In this document: piece by piece, positions 50,725 to 59,257 of the stretch | Position numbering within the stretch: position 1 is the stretch's first letter | How the letters are laid out: the number at the start of each line of letters is the position of its first letter | Assembly (NCBI GenBank): GCA_035279905.1 | Contig: DATEGZ010000248.1 | Span: 1 to 64,000 of the forward strand | DNA: 64,000 nt | Reading direction: 5' to 3' | DNA from: DATEGZ01 sp035279905 | Lineage (GTDB): Bacteria; Acidobacteriota; Vicinamibacteria; Vicinamibacterales; SCN-69-37 | The notes under the pieces: generated by a model | The model's database searches: none | What the model was told of the DNA's origin: nothing | What the model saw: only the letters and a program-made list of their open reading frames with translations | Position numbers and translations under genes: made by a program

Positions 50725-53184
50725 CTAGTCCGACCTCAACGCCGCGATCGGATCCACCTTCAACACGCGCCGGGCCGGGACAATGCACGCGAGCAGGCAG
50801 ACGCCGAGCATCACGATCGCGTATCCGGCGACGCCGAATCCCAGCCCGATCGAGATGCCGTTGGCGCTCGAGATCGCGAACGCGAGAACACCGCCGAGGA
50901 CGATCCCAATCGATAACTGGATGAGCGGGCGGCGCAGGATCGTGAGCAGCAGGCGGCCCGCCTGGGACCCGAGCGCGACGCGGATTCCGATCTCGCGCGT
51001 CCGGCGCGAGACCGCAAATGACATCACCGCGTAGATGCCCGAGAGCGCGAGCACGAGGGTCGACAGCGTGACGACGCCGAAGGCGCGTGCGATGTAGTTC
51101 AACATCCTGACCATGGGCCACGTGACGTGGTCGAGCGGCTGGACTTCGGCGATGCGCAGCGTCGGATCGGCCTTGGACGCGATCGACCGCAGGGCGTTGG
51201 TCGTCGAGACCATGTCGCCGGACACGCGCGCGGCGACCATCACCGTGTCGACGGCGCGAAGCGACAACGGCATGTAGGCGCCGGCCGAGTTTGGCGCGTC
51301 CGCGGCGTTCATGCCCAGATCGCGGACGACGCCGACGATCTCGAGCCATGGCGCCTGCGCACCGATGGGGGGACGTTGGCCGTCGTAACCGCCGGCGGTG
51401 TACCGAATGCGCCGGCCGACGGCCGGCCGGCCGCCGAGGACCCGATCGACGAACGGCTGGTTGACGACGACCACGCGCGGGGCGCCGCTGTAGTCGCTCG
51501 GCGTGAGGAGACGTCCTGCGAGCGGCGCGGCCTCGAAGGCATCGAAGAAGTCCGGTTCGACCGCCGCGGTGCTGATGTGAGGACGGAGATCGGACCGCTT
51601 GCCCGCCGAAGCTTCGGCGGAGGCCGGGCCGATTCCGTCCACTTCGATCTCGTAGTAGCCGTTCCACATGATCGGCAGTTTGTCGGCGAGGACGGCGATC
51701 TTCACGCCTGGCGTGGCGGCCAGGTCGTCGCGGACGCGTCGCACCGCCGTTTCGAATCGAGCCCGCGTCATCTCGCTCTCGCGCTGGAGTTTCGCCGTGA
51801 GGTACTGCTCCGGCGGCACGCCGATCTCATGGCGCTGCATCTGCCAGGCGTTGACTTGGAGCAGGTAGATCATCGCGGGCACCGCCACCGTCACCGCGAT
51901 CTGCGAGACGATCAGCAGCGTCCAGACGCCGCCGAACTTCAGCCCGCCGCCGCCCGCGCCCGTCGCGCGCAGGCGCGACGACAGGCCGCGCGTCATCTTG
52001 AGCGCCGGCAGAACCCCCGTCACCAGCGCCGCACAGAGCGCGAGTCCAATCCCATAAAGGACCGACACCGGCGGCAGCGACGAAGTGATCCAGAAGGGCA
52101 GCAGCTTCCCGTCGTTGGCCGCGAGCACGAACGTGTTGACGCTCCACGACAAGCCGATTTCTGCCAGCGCCAGTCCGGCCGCGCCGGAGATCGCGCTCAG
52201 CACGAGCGCCTCGGCGAAGAACTGGGCGATGAGCCGCGCGCGGCTGGCGCCAAGCGCCGTGCGCACCAGCATCTCGGATTCGCGCGTCGCCGCGCGGGCG
52301 AACATCAACAGCGCGACGTTGCCGCTCACGAGCAGCACGATGAGGCCGATCGCGAGATTGAAGGAGGCGACAGAGGTCCGTTCCCTGGGGTCCCGCATGG
52401 TCGAGACGGCCGGCGACTCGACGACGGCTCGGAGATGCTCGTGTGTCGCCGGCCAGTCGGCCGCCGCCCGCGCGCCGAGCGACGCGAGCTCGCGGTTCGC
52501 CAGCTCGCGCGTGACGCCAGGCTTCAGCCGGGCCCAGACGTCCATCCACGTGCCCGCGCGCGGTGCCGTGTCTTCGTCGATCTTGAAGGGCTGCCACACT
52601 TCGAACACCGACGGAAAACGGAACGCAGCCGGCATCACGCCCACGACCGTCGTCGGCGTGTCACTGAGCAGCAGCGACCTGCCGACGATGTTGGGATCGG
52701 ACGCGTACCGCTCGCGCCAGATCCGCTCGCCGATCACCATCACCGGCGCCGCCGCCGCGCGTCCGTCATCGTCGGTCAGGGCGCGGCCCATGATTGGCGC
52801 GACGCGGGCCATCGGGAACATCGACGCCGTCACTTCTTCGACAGAAACAGGCTCGACGACGCCGTCGCCCATCTGGAGGTTGCGGGCCATGTCGCGGCCC
52901 GCGGCGAAGTCCGTCAGCGTGCTGGTGCCGGCGCGCCAGCGCAGGAAGTCGGCGGTCACGCGCCCTTCGGGGCGGGCCGACGCCTGGTCGTACTGCTGCA
53001 CTCGAACGATGCGGTCGCCGTCGGGCAGCGGCAGGCGCGGCCAGAGCATCAGCGAGATGAAGGCGAAGGCGGCGGCGCCGATGGCGATGGCGACCGCGAG
53101 CGACGCCACGCTGACGAGCGTGAGCACCGGGTACCGCGTCAGCATGCGGACGCCGAGGCGAAGATCGAGCAGCGACACCGTCAC
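50725..53184 (-). CDS. ADOP-type ABC transporter permease
   Basis: An 819-residue duplicated MacB/FtsX permease (start GTG 53184). N-terminus LLDLRLGVRMLTRYPVLTLVSVASLAVAIAIGAAAF, periplasmic core, middle helices with ATRESEMLVRTALGASRARLIAQFF, second core, and C-terminal helices with TREIGIRVALGSQAGRLLLTIL and ACIVPARRVLKVDPIAALRSD. Outside the element, so ADOPs belong to both chromosome and cargo. No ATPase partner gene is adjacent. Confidence 0.9.
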   Translation of the reverse strand: MTVSLLDLRLGVRMLTRYPVLTLVSVASLAVAIAIGAAAFAFISLMLWPRLPLPDGDRIVRVQQYDQASARPEGRVTADFLRWRAGTSTLTDFAAGRDMARNLQMGDGVVEPVSVEEVTASMFPMARVAPIMGRALTDDDGRAAAAPVMVIGERIWRERYASDPNIVGRSLLLSDTPTTVVGVMPAAFRFPSVFEVWQPFKIDEDTAPRAGTWMDVWARLKPGVTRELANRELASLGARAAADWPATHEHLRAVVESPAVSTMRDPRERTSVASFNLAIGLIVLLVSGNVALLMFARAATRESEMLVRTALGASRARLIAQFFAEALVLSAISGAAGLALAEIGLSWSVNTFVLAANDGKLLPFWITSSLPPVSVLYGIGLALCAALVTGVLPALKMTRGLSSRLRATGAGGGGLKFGGVWTLLIVSQIAVTVAVPAMIYLLQVNAWQMQRHEIGVPPEQYLTAKLQRESEMTRARFETAVRRVRDDLAATPGVKIAVLADKLPIMWNGYYEIEVDGIGPASAEASAGKRSDLRPHISTAAVEPDFFDAFEAAPLAGRLLTPSDYSGAPRVVVVNQPFVDRVLGGRPAVGRRIRYTAGGYDGQRPPIGAQAPWLEIVGVVRDLGMNAADAPNSAGAYMPLSLRAVDTVMVAARVSGDMVSTTNALRSIASKADPTLRIAEVQPLDHVTWPMVRMLNYIARAFGVVTLSTLVLALSGIYAVMSFAVSRRTREIGIRVALGSQAGRLLLTILRRPLIQLSIGIVLGGVLAFAISSANGISIGLGFGVAGYAIVMLGVCLLACIVPARRVLKVDPIAALRSD

Positions 53185-53213
53185 GATGCTACGACGGCCG
53201 CGGCGCCAGTTGG

Positions 53214-53624
53214 TTAACTTTTCTTCTTTGCCTTCGGCTTGCCGGCGCGATTTACGGTCACCGCCTCGCGAACGAGCGCCTTGAACGCGACTGCGCTCAC
53301 TTCCTCACCCTCGTGGATGTCGATCGCCCGGCGAACGTTGCCCTCGAGGCTCGAGTTGAAGAGGCGTTTGGGATCCTTCAGAAACGCGCCCTTCGCGAAG
53401 GTGAGCTTGACGGCCTTCTTGTAGGCTTCGCCGGTGCAGATGATCCCGTCGTGCGACCAGATCGGATTGTCCCACTTCCATTCCTCGACGACGTCCGGGT
53501 CGGCCTGCGTGATGAGGTCGCGCATCCGGCTGAGCGTGGCGCCGCGCCAGCCGCCGAGGTCGGCAATGCGCTTCGAGATCAGCTCCGACGCCGACTCGCC
53601 CTGGCTTGCGGGTGATTTCTTCAT
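53214..53624 (-). CDS. DUF1801 domain protein
   Basis: A 136-residue protein with the DUF1801 signature: WRGATLSRMRDLITQADPDVVEEWKWDNPIWSHDGIICTGEAYKKAVKLTFAKGAFL, then LFNSSLEGNVRRAIDIHEGEEV, ending in a Lys-rich tail. Role unknown; often linked with ArsR-SRPBCC pairs. ATG 53624 overlaps the upstream membrane protein stop, so it is the last gene of a four-gene operon. Confidence 0.88.
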   Translation of the reverse strand: MKKSPASQGESASELISKRIADLGGWRGATLSRMRDLITQADPDVVEEWKWDNPIWSHDGIICTGEAYKKAVKLTFAKGAFLKDPKRLFNSSLEGNVRRAIDIHEGEEVSAVAFKALVREAVTVNRAGKPKAKKKS

Positions 53625-53842
53625 GCTGTTCTCCCGACGCGCCGCCTGGTGAGGTAGGGCAGCGCGAACAAGTACAGGCCGCTGAACAACAGAAGCGCGA
53701 GCGGGAACAGCGGCGAGTAGGTGATCCAGTTCGGGGGCGTACCGCCGCCCTGGGCCAGCTGGACGAAGTTCGCGATCACGGTCGTCGTGAAGATGATCGA
53801 CATCCACCGGTGGATCTGCCGAATCCAGCTGTTCCAGCTCAT
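53621..53842 (-). CDS. small two-helix membrane protein
   Basis: A 73-residue protein: SWIRQIHRWMSIIFTTTVIANFVQLAQGG (first helix) and ITYSPLFPLALLLFSGLYLFALPYLTRR (second helix). The IHRWMS...F start resembles PepSY-like or DUF-type transmembrane proteins. ATG 53842 overlaps the SRPBCC stop and its own stop overlaps the DUF1801 start, so it is tightly coupled in the operon. Too short and conserved in layout to be a chance frame. Confidence 0.75.
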   Translation of the reverse strand: MSWNSWIRQIHRWMSIIFTTTVIANFVQLAQGGGTPPNWITYSPLFPLALLLFSGLYLFALPYLTRRRVGRTA

Positions 53843-54396
53843 TGGGACCCCCACCTGGGCAATTCCATGCCGAACTGTTTCGCGTACTCCACGTGCAGCC
53901 GCTGCCAGCCGCTGAATTTCATCGCGTCCGGGCCGACGATGCGGCCGACGGGGTGGCCGTCGAGCAGCCGCTCCAGCACATCGAAGCAGACGTGCCAGCC
54001 GGCGGCGCCCATCGCCATGTAGCGGCGGTCGATGTTGGTCCAGAGCGTCAGCCGCGTCCCGCCGCCCGCGGCCTCGAGCTTCCATCGCATGTCGAAGCCG
54101 CCCCAGTTGTACTCGAGCACGTGGGGCGCGTCGGCCCGCGTCACTTTCGTCTCGGACACCATCAGCGTGGGCGCGCCCACGGTCGTGAGCTTCACGGTCC
54201 GTCCGGCGGTCCCGAGGCTGTCATCGGCGTCGAAGGGCGCCCACTCGCGCAGGTGCGCGGGATCGGTGAGCGCCTGCCAGACGATGGCGGGCGAGTGGCG
54301 CAGCTCTCGCTCGAGCACGAGCGTCCATTTCTCGCCGTTCTTGTCGATGCGCGCGCCGGAGGCCGGGCCGGGCGTGTACGGTTCGTGAGCGTTCAT
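53839..54396 (-). CDS. SRPBCC-domain protein
   Basis: A 185-residue START-like protein. WTLVLERELRHSPAIVWQALTDPAHLREWAPFDAD and VTRADAPHVLEYNWGGFDMRWKLEAAGGGTRLTLW are the family hallmarks, ending in FSGWQRLHVEYAKQFG. Ligand unknown. ATG 54396 lies just inside the end of the ArsR gene (4-nt overlap), so the two are cotranslated. Confidence 0.87.
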   Translation of the reverse strand: MNAHEPYTPGPASGARIDKNGEKWTLVLERELRHSPAIVWQALTDPAHLREWAPFDADDSLGTAGRTVKLTTVGAPTLMVSETKVTRADAPHVLEYNWGGFDMRWKLEAAGGGTRLTLWTNIDRRYMAMGAAGWHVCFDVLERLLDGHPVGRIVGPDAMKFSGWQRLHVEYAKQFGMELPRWGSQ

Positions 54397-54737
54397 TTCT
54401 TTCTCCTCGTCTTTTTTCTGGGGCGGGGTGCGGGATCGATTTTGTCGAGGTGCCGCTCGAGCGCGTCGAAGTGCGCCGACCAGAAGCGCCGGAAGGGCGC
54501 CAGCCACGCATCGACTTCTTGCAGCGGTCCGGGTTTCAGCCGGTAGAGACGACGTTGTGCGTCCACGGTGGATTCCACGAAGCCGGCCTCGCGCAGCACG
54601 CGCAGGTGCTTGGACACCGTGGGCTGGGCCATCCGGAGCTGGCGCTCGATTTCGCCGACCGACTGCTCGGAAGTGACCAGCAGGCTGAGGATGGCGCGGC
54701 GGTTCGGCTCCGCGATGATGTCGAACACGGTGTCCAC
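54393..54737 (-). CDS. ArsR-family regulator
   Basis: A 114-residue winged-helix repressor: FDIIAEPNRRAILSLLVTSEQSVGEIERQLRMAQPTVSKHLRVLREAGFVESTVDAQRRLYRL, with the sensor region toward the C-terminus (DAWLAPFRRFWSAHFDALERHLDK). No metal-binding Cys pair. Start GTG 54737 coincides with the predicted transcription start. Heads the operon ArsR-SRPBCC-membrane protein-DUF1801. Confidence 0.9.
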   Translation of the reverse strand: MDTVFDIIAEPNRRAILSLLVTSEQSVGEIERQLRMAQPTVSKHLRVLREAGFVESTVDAQRRLYRLKPGPLQEVDAWLAPFRRFWSAHFDALERHLDKIDPAPRPRKKTRRKK

Positions 54738-54742
54738 GGGAC

Positions 54743-54773
54743 GAATATACGCCTAAGAGAATATACGTGTCAA
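54743..54773 (-). promoter_or_regulatory. promoter with repeated operator for the ArsR operon
   Basis: On the minus strand TTGACA (54773-54768) and TATATT (54749-54744) are 18 nt apart. The box CGTATATTC occurs twice on that strand (54767-54759 and 54751-54743), the second covering the -10. The start codon is 7 nt after the -10, implying a leaderless transcript. The direct repeats are likely ArsR-binding half sites. Confidence 0.7.
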
Positions 54774-55062
54774 GGCATATAAACCGCCTGGTGTGAAGGC
54801 ATCACCCCGATGCCCGGCGGCGGGCAGGAATCATCAAATGATCGGCAAACCATCAGGACTCGGCCACGTTTGCGGGCGTCTATTGGGTTTAGGTCGGGCC
54901 GGGCCCGGAAGCCGAGAAGTTGCTGTAAGATAGCGCGTCCTAGACCAAGTAGTAGTGAGCGTCGCGCGTGGCGCGATGTCGGCTTTCCGCCGCCTCTGAC
55001 AACGGGCACGCAGTGTTGGCGAGAGGTGCGACTCCGGTCGTTCGGGTCCAACGGAGGTGTCT
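54774..55062. other. intergenic region, nothing recognised
   Basis: Between the ArsR promoter and the beta-barrel-like gene. No gene or strong hairpin is seen; the right end holds the GGAGG site (about 55051-55055) for the next gene. Confidence 0.4.
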
Positions 55063-55650
55063 ATGCGTGTCCGATTGACAGCTCTACTCGTCGCAAGTCT
55101 GGTCGTTCCTACAGTCGCGTTTGCCGACGCCCACAAAATGGACGGCTACGTCGGTGGATCCGGCGGCGCTGGCGGCAGCACGCTCAAGGGCGCTGCGCTG
55201 TCGGTCGTGTTCGGCGGTGAGGATCTTTGGGGCGAGCGTTACCGCTGGCTTGGTCTCACCCTCGGCGATGCGAGCTTTCAGTTCGGCGGGCACAATGGCA
55301 AGGATCTGCAGCAGACGACTGTTCAGTGGGGAGCGCGCTGCACGCTGACGTCCTTCATGAAGCCACCCGCCAATGACACGCGAGTCAAGATTTTCGTGCA
55401 GGGCGCCGGCGGGTTTGCCTATACCAACGACGGTACGGATCAGTCTGGATCGAACGGTGTTGGCAGTATCGGCGGCGGCATGCAGGTGTTCTGGCACAAG
55501 GTGCCAGCGCCCGAGTCGACGACCGCGAGGCACTATGGCGGCGTAGGGTTTCAGTGGCAGTACGACTACATCTTCCGCACCGGCCGTCCGGGTTACTGGC
55601 GGACGTCGGCAGGTTTGGTGATCCGCGCGCTTCACAAGGAAAAGCACTAG
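55063..55650 (+). CDS. hypothetical beta-barrel-like secreted protein
   Basis: A 195-residue protein with a signal peptide (RLTALLVASLVVPTVAFADA) and a Gly/aromatic-rich mature part with alternating strands (WGERYRWLGLTLGDASFQFGGHNG, ARHYGGVGFQWQYDYIFRTGRPGYWRTSAGLVIRAL), fitting a small outer-membrane barrel. Function unknown. GGAGG precedes ATG 55063; a GTG two codons earlier is less well spaced. A kinase gene follows 28 nt downstream. Confidence 0.65.
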   Translation: MRVRLTALLVASLVVPTVAFADAHKMDGYVGGSGGAGGSTLKGAALSVVFGGEDLWGERYRWLGLTLGDASFQFGGHNGKDLQQTTVQWGARCTLTSFMKPPANDTRVKIFVQGAGGFAYTNDGTDQSGSNGVGSIGGGMQVFWHKVPAPESTTARHYGGVGFQWQYDYIFRTGRPGYWRTSAGLVIRALHKEKH

Positions 55651-55678
55651 GTAACACGCCGGCCTGAGCCGGCACGTT

Positions 55679-58231
55679 GTGGTTGAGCAACCGTCCCCCT
55701 CGTCGAAGGCCAGCCTGTCTGCAGGCGACTATCTCGGTCCGTACCGGATCGTCAGCCTGCTCGATGAGGGGGGCATGGGCGTGGTGTATCGAGCGCACGA
55801 TCCGCGTCTGGGACGGGACGTTGCGCTCAAGATCATGCGCTGGCTGTCGGCGACGCCCGAGCAGGTCGCGAGGTTCGGCCGTGAGGCTCGCGCCGCTGGC
55901 GCCCTGAACCACCCGAACATCGTCGCGGTCTACGACGTCGGCCTCGAGGGCGGCATGCCGTTCGTCGTCACCGAGCTGCTGGAGGGCGAAACGCTCCGCG
56001 ATCGACTGCGCCGCGGGCCGTTGCCGCTTCGGCGGGCGGTCGAGTTCGGTGTGCAGATCGCGCAGGCGCTGGACGCGGCGCACCGAAAGACCATCTGGCA
56101 CCGGGACGTCAAACCCGCCAACGTGTTCGTGACGAGCGACACGCGCGTCAAGCTGCTCGACTTCGGCATCGCGAAGCTGAGCGAACCGGACCACGCACAC
56201 GCGAACGACGACACGACTGAGGCGAGTCAGACCGGCGGCATGCACGGCACTCCCGGGTACATGTCGCCGGAGCAGGTCCGCGGGGAGCCCGTCGATCAGC
56301 GGACCGACATCTTCTCGCTCGGGTCGGTCCTGTACGAGATGTTCACCGGCAAGCGCGCGTTTCATCGGGACACGCCGCTCGAGACGATGAACGACGTGCT
56401 GCACGCGGATCCCGTCGATCCGCTCACGCTCAACCCGAATCTTCCGCCCGTGGCCGCTGCCGTCGTGCGGCATTGTCTCGAAAAGAACAGAGACGATCGC
56501 TTTCAGACGGCACGCGATCTGGCGTTCCAGCTGCAACAGCTCAACGAGCCGACCGGGCCGGTGCCGAGGCCGGCGCCCGTTCGTCGCCTGCGCTGGCGTC
56601 AATTGTGGCTCGTGGCCTCGATGCTGGTCGGCGGGGTGGGCGCGGCCTTCCTGCTGTCTCGGTTCGCTCCGCCGTCACCGAAGTTCACCCGGCTCACGTT
56701 CAACAACGGCCGCATCGGCGGCGCCAGATTCACGGCCGAGCGCGCGGGGGTCATTTACAGCCTGGCGAGTCAGGGCCGCGAGCTCGAGGTCTTCCGACTG
56801 AACTTTGCGGACAGCCCAGCGTCGGGATCGCTTGGCTATGGTCTTGGCACCGGCATCCTTGCGGTTCGTGCAGGCGCGATCGCGCTCCTGCTGAAGCCGC
56901 ATTTTCTACAGGGTGAGCGCTTTGCAGGAACCCTGGGGTTGGCATCGTCTGGCAGCACGCCTCGCGAACAGGGGGAGAACATCGAGAGCGCGGACTGGAG
57001 CGCGTCGGGCGAACTGGCGGTGGTGCGGTCGACCGGAGCGATGGGCGGTCCCAGCTGGATCGAGTATCCGCAGGGCCACCCAATCGTCACCACGTCGGAG
57101 ATCATCAGCGTCATGCGCATCTCGCCAAACGGCCAGTCGATCGCGTACCTCGAAGATCATGGGGGCCGCGGGCCGAACGGGGCCATCTGCATCGTCGATC
57201 GGAGCGGACAGGCGCGGCATCTGACCAGGAGCTGGAAAAGCGCGCGTGGTCTCGCGTGGTCGCCCGACGGTAAGGAGATCTGGTTCACGGCCGCCGATGA
57301 TGAGAACCAGAACCGAACCTTGCGCGCAGTGACCCCCGAGGGAAGGGAGCGACTCGTGTACGACGGGTTGGGCGGGCTGACGTTATGGGACATCGCGCCC
57401 GACGGACGCGTCCTCCTCACGCTCGACGAGGAGCGCCGGGCCGTCATGGCCATGGCTCCGGGCGAGAACGCCGAGCGGGACGTCTCCGTGCTGGACCAGT
57501 CGGGTGTCGTTGCGATTTCGCGAGACGGGCGAACGATCCTCGGCGGCGATCGCGGCGAGATCTTTCTCCGCGGGACCGATGGAACCAGCCTGCAGCCTTA
57601 TCCATTCGAAGGGTTTGCTGACGATCTCGCGGCGGACGGCAAGACGCTGCTCGCGACGACGGAAAACGAGCGCACGCTGGTCGTCTGGCCGTACGGCGCG
57701 AGCGCACCTCAGCCGCTCCCACCCGGTGGCATCGTTCAGTACGGCGGCGCGTATTGGTTTCCCGACGAGACGCCCCGCCGCGTGCTGGTCAACGACTCGG
57801 AAAAGGTGCAGTCGTATGTTCAGGACGTTCCAGACGGTCAGCCGAGACCCGTCACTCCCGAAGGTTCGTACGCCGTCGCGATATCTCCGGACGGCAAGTG
57901 GATCGCCGGGGTCGGCAAGGGAGGGAAGATCCCCCTTTGGCCTGTCGACGGCGGAGACCAGAAATTCATCACGGGCGTGCTCGATGGAGAACGTCCGGTG
58001 GCGTGGAGCAAAGACGGGTGGATCTGGCTCTTCCGCCGCGGCGAGATTCCCGCCAATATCTACCGGGTCGACCTCACGGGCCGCCGTGAGCCGTGGAAGG
58101 CCATCAAGCCACCGGACACGACTGGTGTGTACTCCATACTCGACTTTGCCGTCACGCCGGACGGCAAGGCCTACGCCTACAGCTACAGTCGCGTGTTGTC
58201 AGTGCTGTATCTGGGCGAGGGCCTGAAGTAA
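55679..58231 (+). CDS. Ser/Thr protein kinase with TolB-like propeller
   Basis: An 850-residue membrane kinase, start GTG 55679. Kinase domain about 18-290: Gly loop DEGGMGVVY, K51 in VALK, HRDVKPAN (141-148), DFG (161-163) and GTPGYMSPEQ, so it should be active. One membrane helix near 312-328 (LWLVASMLVGGVGAAFLL) anchors it. The extracytoplasmic part is a WD40/TolB-like propeller (SPNGQSIAYLEDHGGRG, SPDGKEIWFT, SPDGKWIAGV). This layout is typical of Acidobacteriota sensors that link an outside signal to phosphorylation. Target unknown. Confidence 0.95.
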   Translation: MVEQPSPSSKASLSAGDYLGPYRIVSLLDEGGMGVVYRAHDPRLGRDVALKIMRWLSATPEQVARFGREARAAGALNHPNIVAVYDVGLEGGMPFVVTELLEGETLRDRLRRGPLPLRRAVEFGVQIAQALDAAHRKTIWHRDVKPANVFVTSDTRVKLLDFGIAKLSEPDHAHANDDTTEASQTGGMHGTPGYMSPEQVRGEPVDQRTDIFSLGSVLYEMFTGKRAFHRDTPLETMNDVLHADPVDPLTLNPNLPPVAAAVVRHCLEKNRDDRFQTARDLAFQLQQLNEPTGPVPRPAPVRRLRWRQLWLVASMLVGGVGAAFLLSRFAPPSPKFTRLTFNNGRIGGARFTAERAGVIYSLASQGRELEVFRLNFADSPASGSLGYGLGTGILAVRAGAIALLLKPHFLQGERFAGTLGLASSGSTPREQGENIESADWSASGELAVVRSTGAMGGPSWIEYPQGHPIVTTSEIISVMRISPNGQSIAYLEDHGGRGPNGAICIVDRSGQARHLTRSWKSARGLAWSPDGKEIWFTAADDENQNRTLRAVTPEGRERLVYDGLGGLTLWDIAPDGRVLLTLDEERRAVMAMAPGENAERDVSVLDQSGVVAISRDGRTILGGDRGEIFLRGTDGTSLQPYPFEGFADDLAADGKTLLATTENERTLVVWPYGASAPQPLPPGGIVQYGGAYWFPDETPRRVLVNDSEKVQSYVQDVPDGQPRPVTPEGSYAVAISPDGKWIAGVGKGGKIPLWPVDGGDQKFITGVLDGERPVAWSKDGWIWLFRRGEIPANIYRVDLTGRREPWKAIKPPDTTGVYSILDFAVTPDGKAYAYSYSRVLSVLYLGEGLK

Positions 58232-58234
58232 GCG

Positions 58235-58795
58235 CTATCGTCCACGGCTCGCCGGCGGAACGACTCCGTTCATCCTTAGATAGATCACCATTTGCCCGTA
58301 GTGATCGTACGCGTGCAACAAGCCCTCCTGCACATACCCGAGCCTCGTCGCTTTGCCGATGAGCGGCGAGATCGGCACGTCTCGGACGATCGCGTTGCCG
58401 TCGTCAATCGCCGCGGCCGCGCGGTGCAGGGCGCGAAACGATCCTCTGAGGTACTCGAGGATGTCCGCTTTCATCCGCAGATTATCCGGCCCCGTTTCGT
58501 CGCCCGCGCCAGCCGGCGGCGGTTCGCCCAACGCGCCGGCGGCCAGGATGTAGTTCGTTGCCGCGAGATGCTTCACCTGCTCTCCGAACGTCCGCACGCC
58601 TTTGAACTCGCCGACCGTGGGTGCGAATGAGTACTTGTCAGCCGGCATGGCGTCCGCGGCCTCGACGAGCTCTTTCTCGAGGAACGCGACGAAGACGTCC
58701 GTGACCTGGCTCGATCGGAGTTGGTCTCGAGTCGCCGCCGGTGTTTGCGGCGTGGCAGAAATGATCCAGCAAAGCGCGAGGCAGAGCATGTCCAC
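58235..58795 (-). CDS. exported DinB-family protein
   Basis: A 186-residue protein: signal peptide (LCLALCWIISATPQT), then a four-helix DinB/YfiT-like bundle. Helix landmarks are FLEKELVEAADAMPADKYSFAPTVGEFKGVRTFGEQVKHLAATNYILAAG and GYVQEGLLHAYDHYGQMVIYLRMNGVVPP. Candidate metal-binding His occur at VKHLA and HAYDHYGQ, as in thiol-S-transferase DinB proteins. Start GTG 58795; ATG 58789 is also possible. Convergent with the kinase gene, 3 nt apart. Confidence 0.85.
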   Translation of the reverse strand: MDMLCLALCWIISATPQTPAATRDQLRSSQVTDVFVAFLEKELVEAADAMPADKYSFAPTVGEFKGVRTFGEQVKHLAATNYILAAGALGEPPPAGAGDETGPDNLRMKADILEYLRGSFRALHRAAAAIDDGNAIVRDVPISPLIGKATRLGYVQEGLLHAYDHYGQMVIYLRMNGVVPPASRGR

Positions 58796-58839
58796 AGAAC
58801 CTCCACGTGGCCATGCTACGAATTGAAGCGCGCTTTAAG

Positions 58840-59241
58840 TCAAGCCCGCGACCAGCGGGCGCGATTGCGGGCGAGGCGGCGCCCGCATTCGACCAGATCG
58901 CTGCATTCGCAGTTCGTGCTGACGCGCTGCAAGAGCGCCTTCATGGCCGTCGCGCGCGCGATCAGCCCGTCGAGATCCTTCATCTTCGCGTCCGCCAGAT
59001 CCCGCCAGCGCGAACCGGCAGGCGCGTCTTTCGAGAAGCCTCGCACCAGGCGCTTCGTGTCTCGAAGACTGCAGCCCGTCATGAGGGCAAATTGAATGAC
59101 CGCCAGCTGCGCGACGGCGTCCGTGTCGTAGCTCCGACGGCCGCTTTGTCGCGGCGGCGGCGGGAGCAGGCCAAGGCGCTCGTAGTACCGAATGGCCGAC
59201 GGCCGGATTCCCGCGCGCTCCGCAAGAACGCCGATGGTCAT
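58840..59241 (-). CDS. MerR-family regulator with Cys-rich C-terminus
   Basis: A 133-residue activator-type regulator: MerR winged helix (TIGVLAERAGIRPSAIRYYERLGLLPPPPRQSGRRSY), dimerisation helix, and C-terminal NCECSDLVECGRRL with three Cys, a pattern like metal- or metalloid-sensing MerR proteins. It starts 16 nt after the selenocysteine-candidate methyltransferase and may control it and respond to As, Se or a thiol-reactive metal. Inference from position and Cys content. Confidence 0.82.
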   Translation of the reverse strand: MTIGVLAERAGIRPSAIRYYERLGLLPPPPRQSGRRSYDTDAVAQLAVIQFALMTGCSLRDTKRLVRGFSKDAPAGSRWRDLADAKMKDLDGLIARATAMKALLQRVSTNCECSDLVECGRRLARNRARWSRA

Positions 59242-59257
59242 GGAAGAGGTGATGTTA

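Noticed and set aside
51127..53217. 696-codon plus-strand frame opposite the ADOP gene
   Set aside because: Arg/His-rich antisense reading of a clear permease; no start context or motif.
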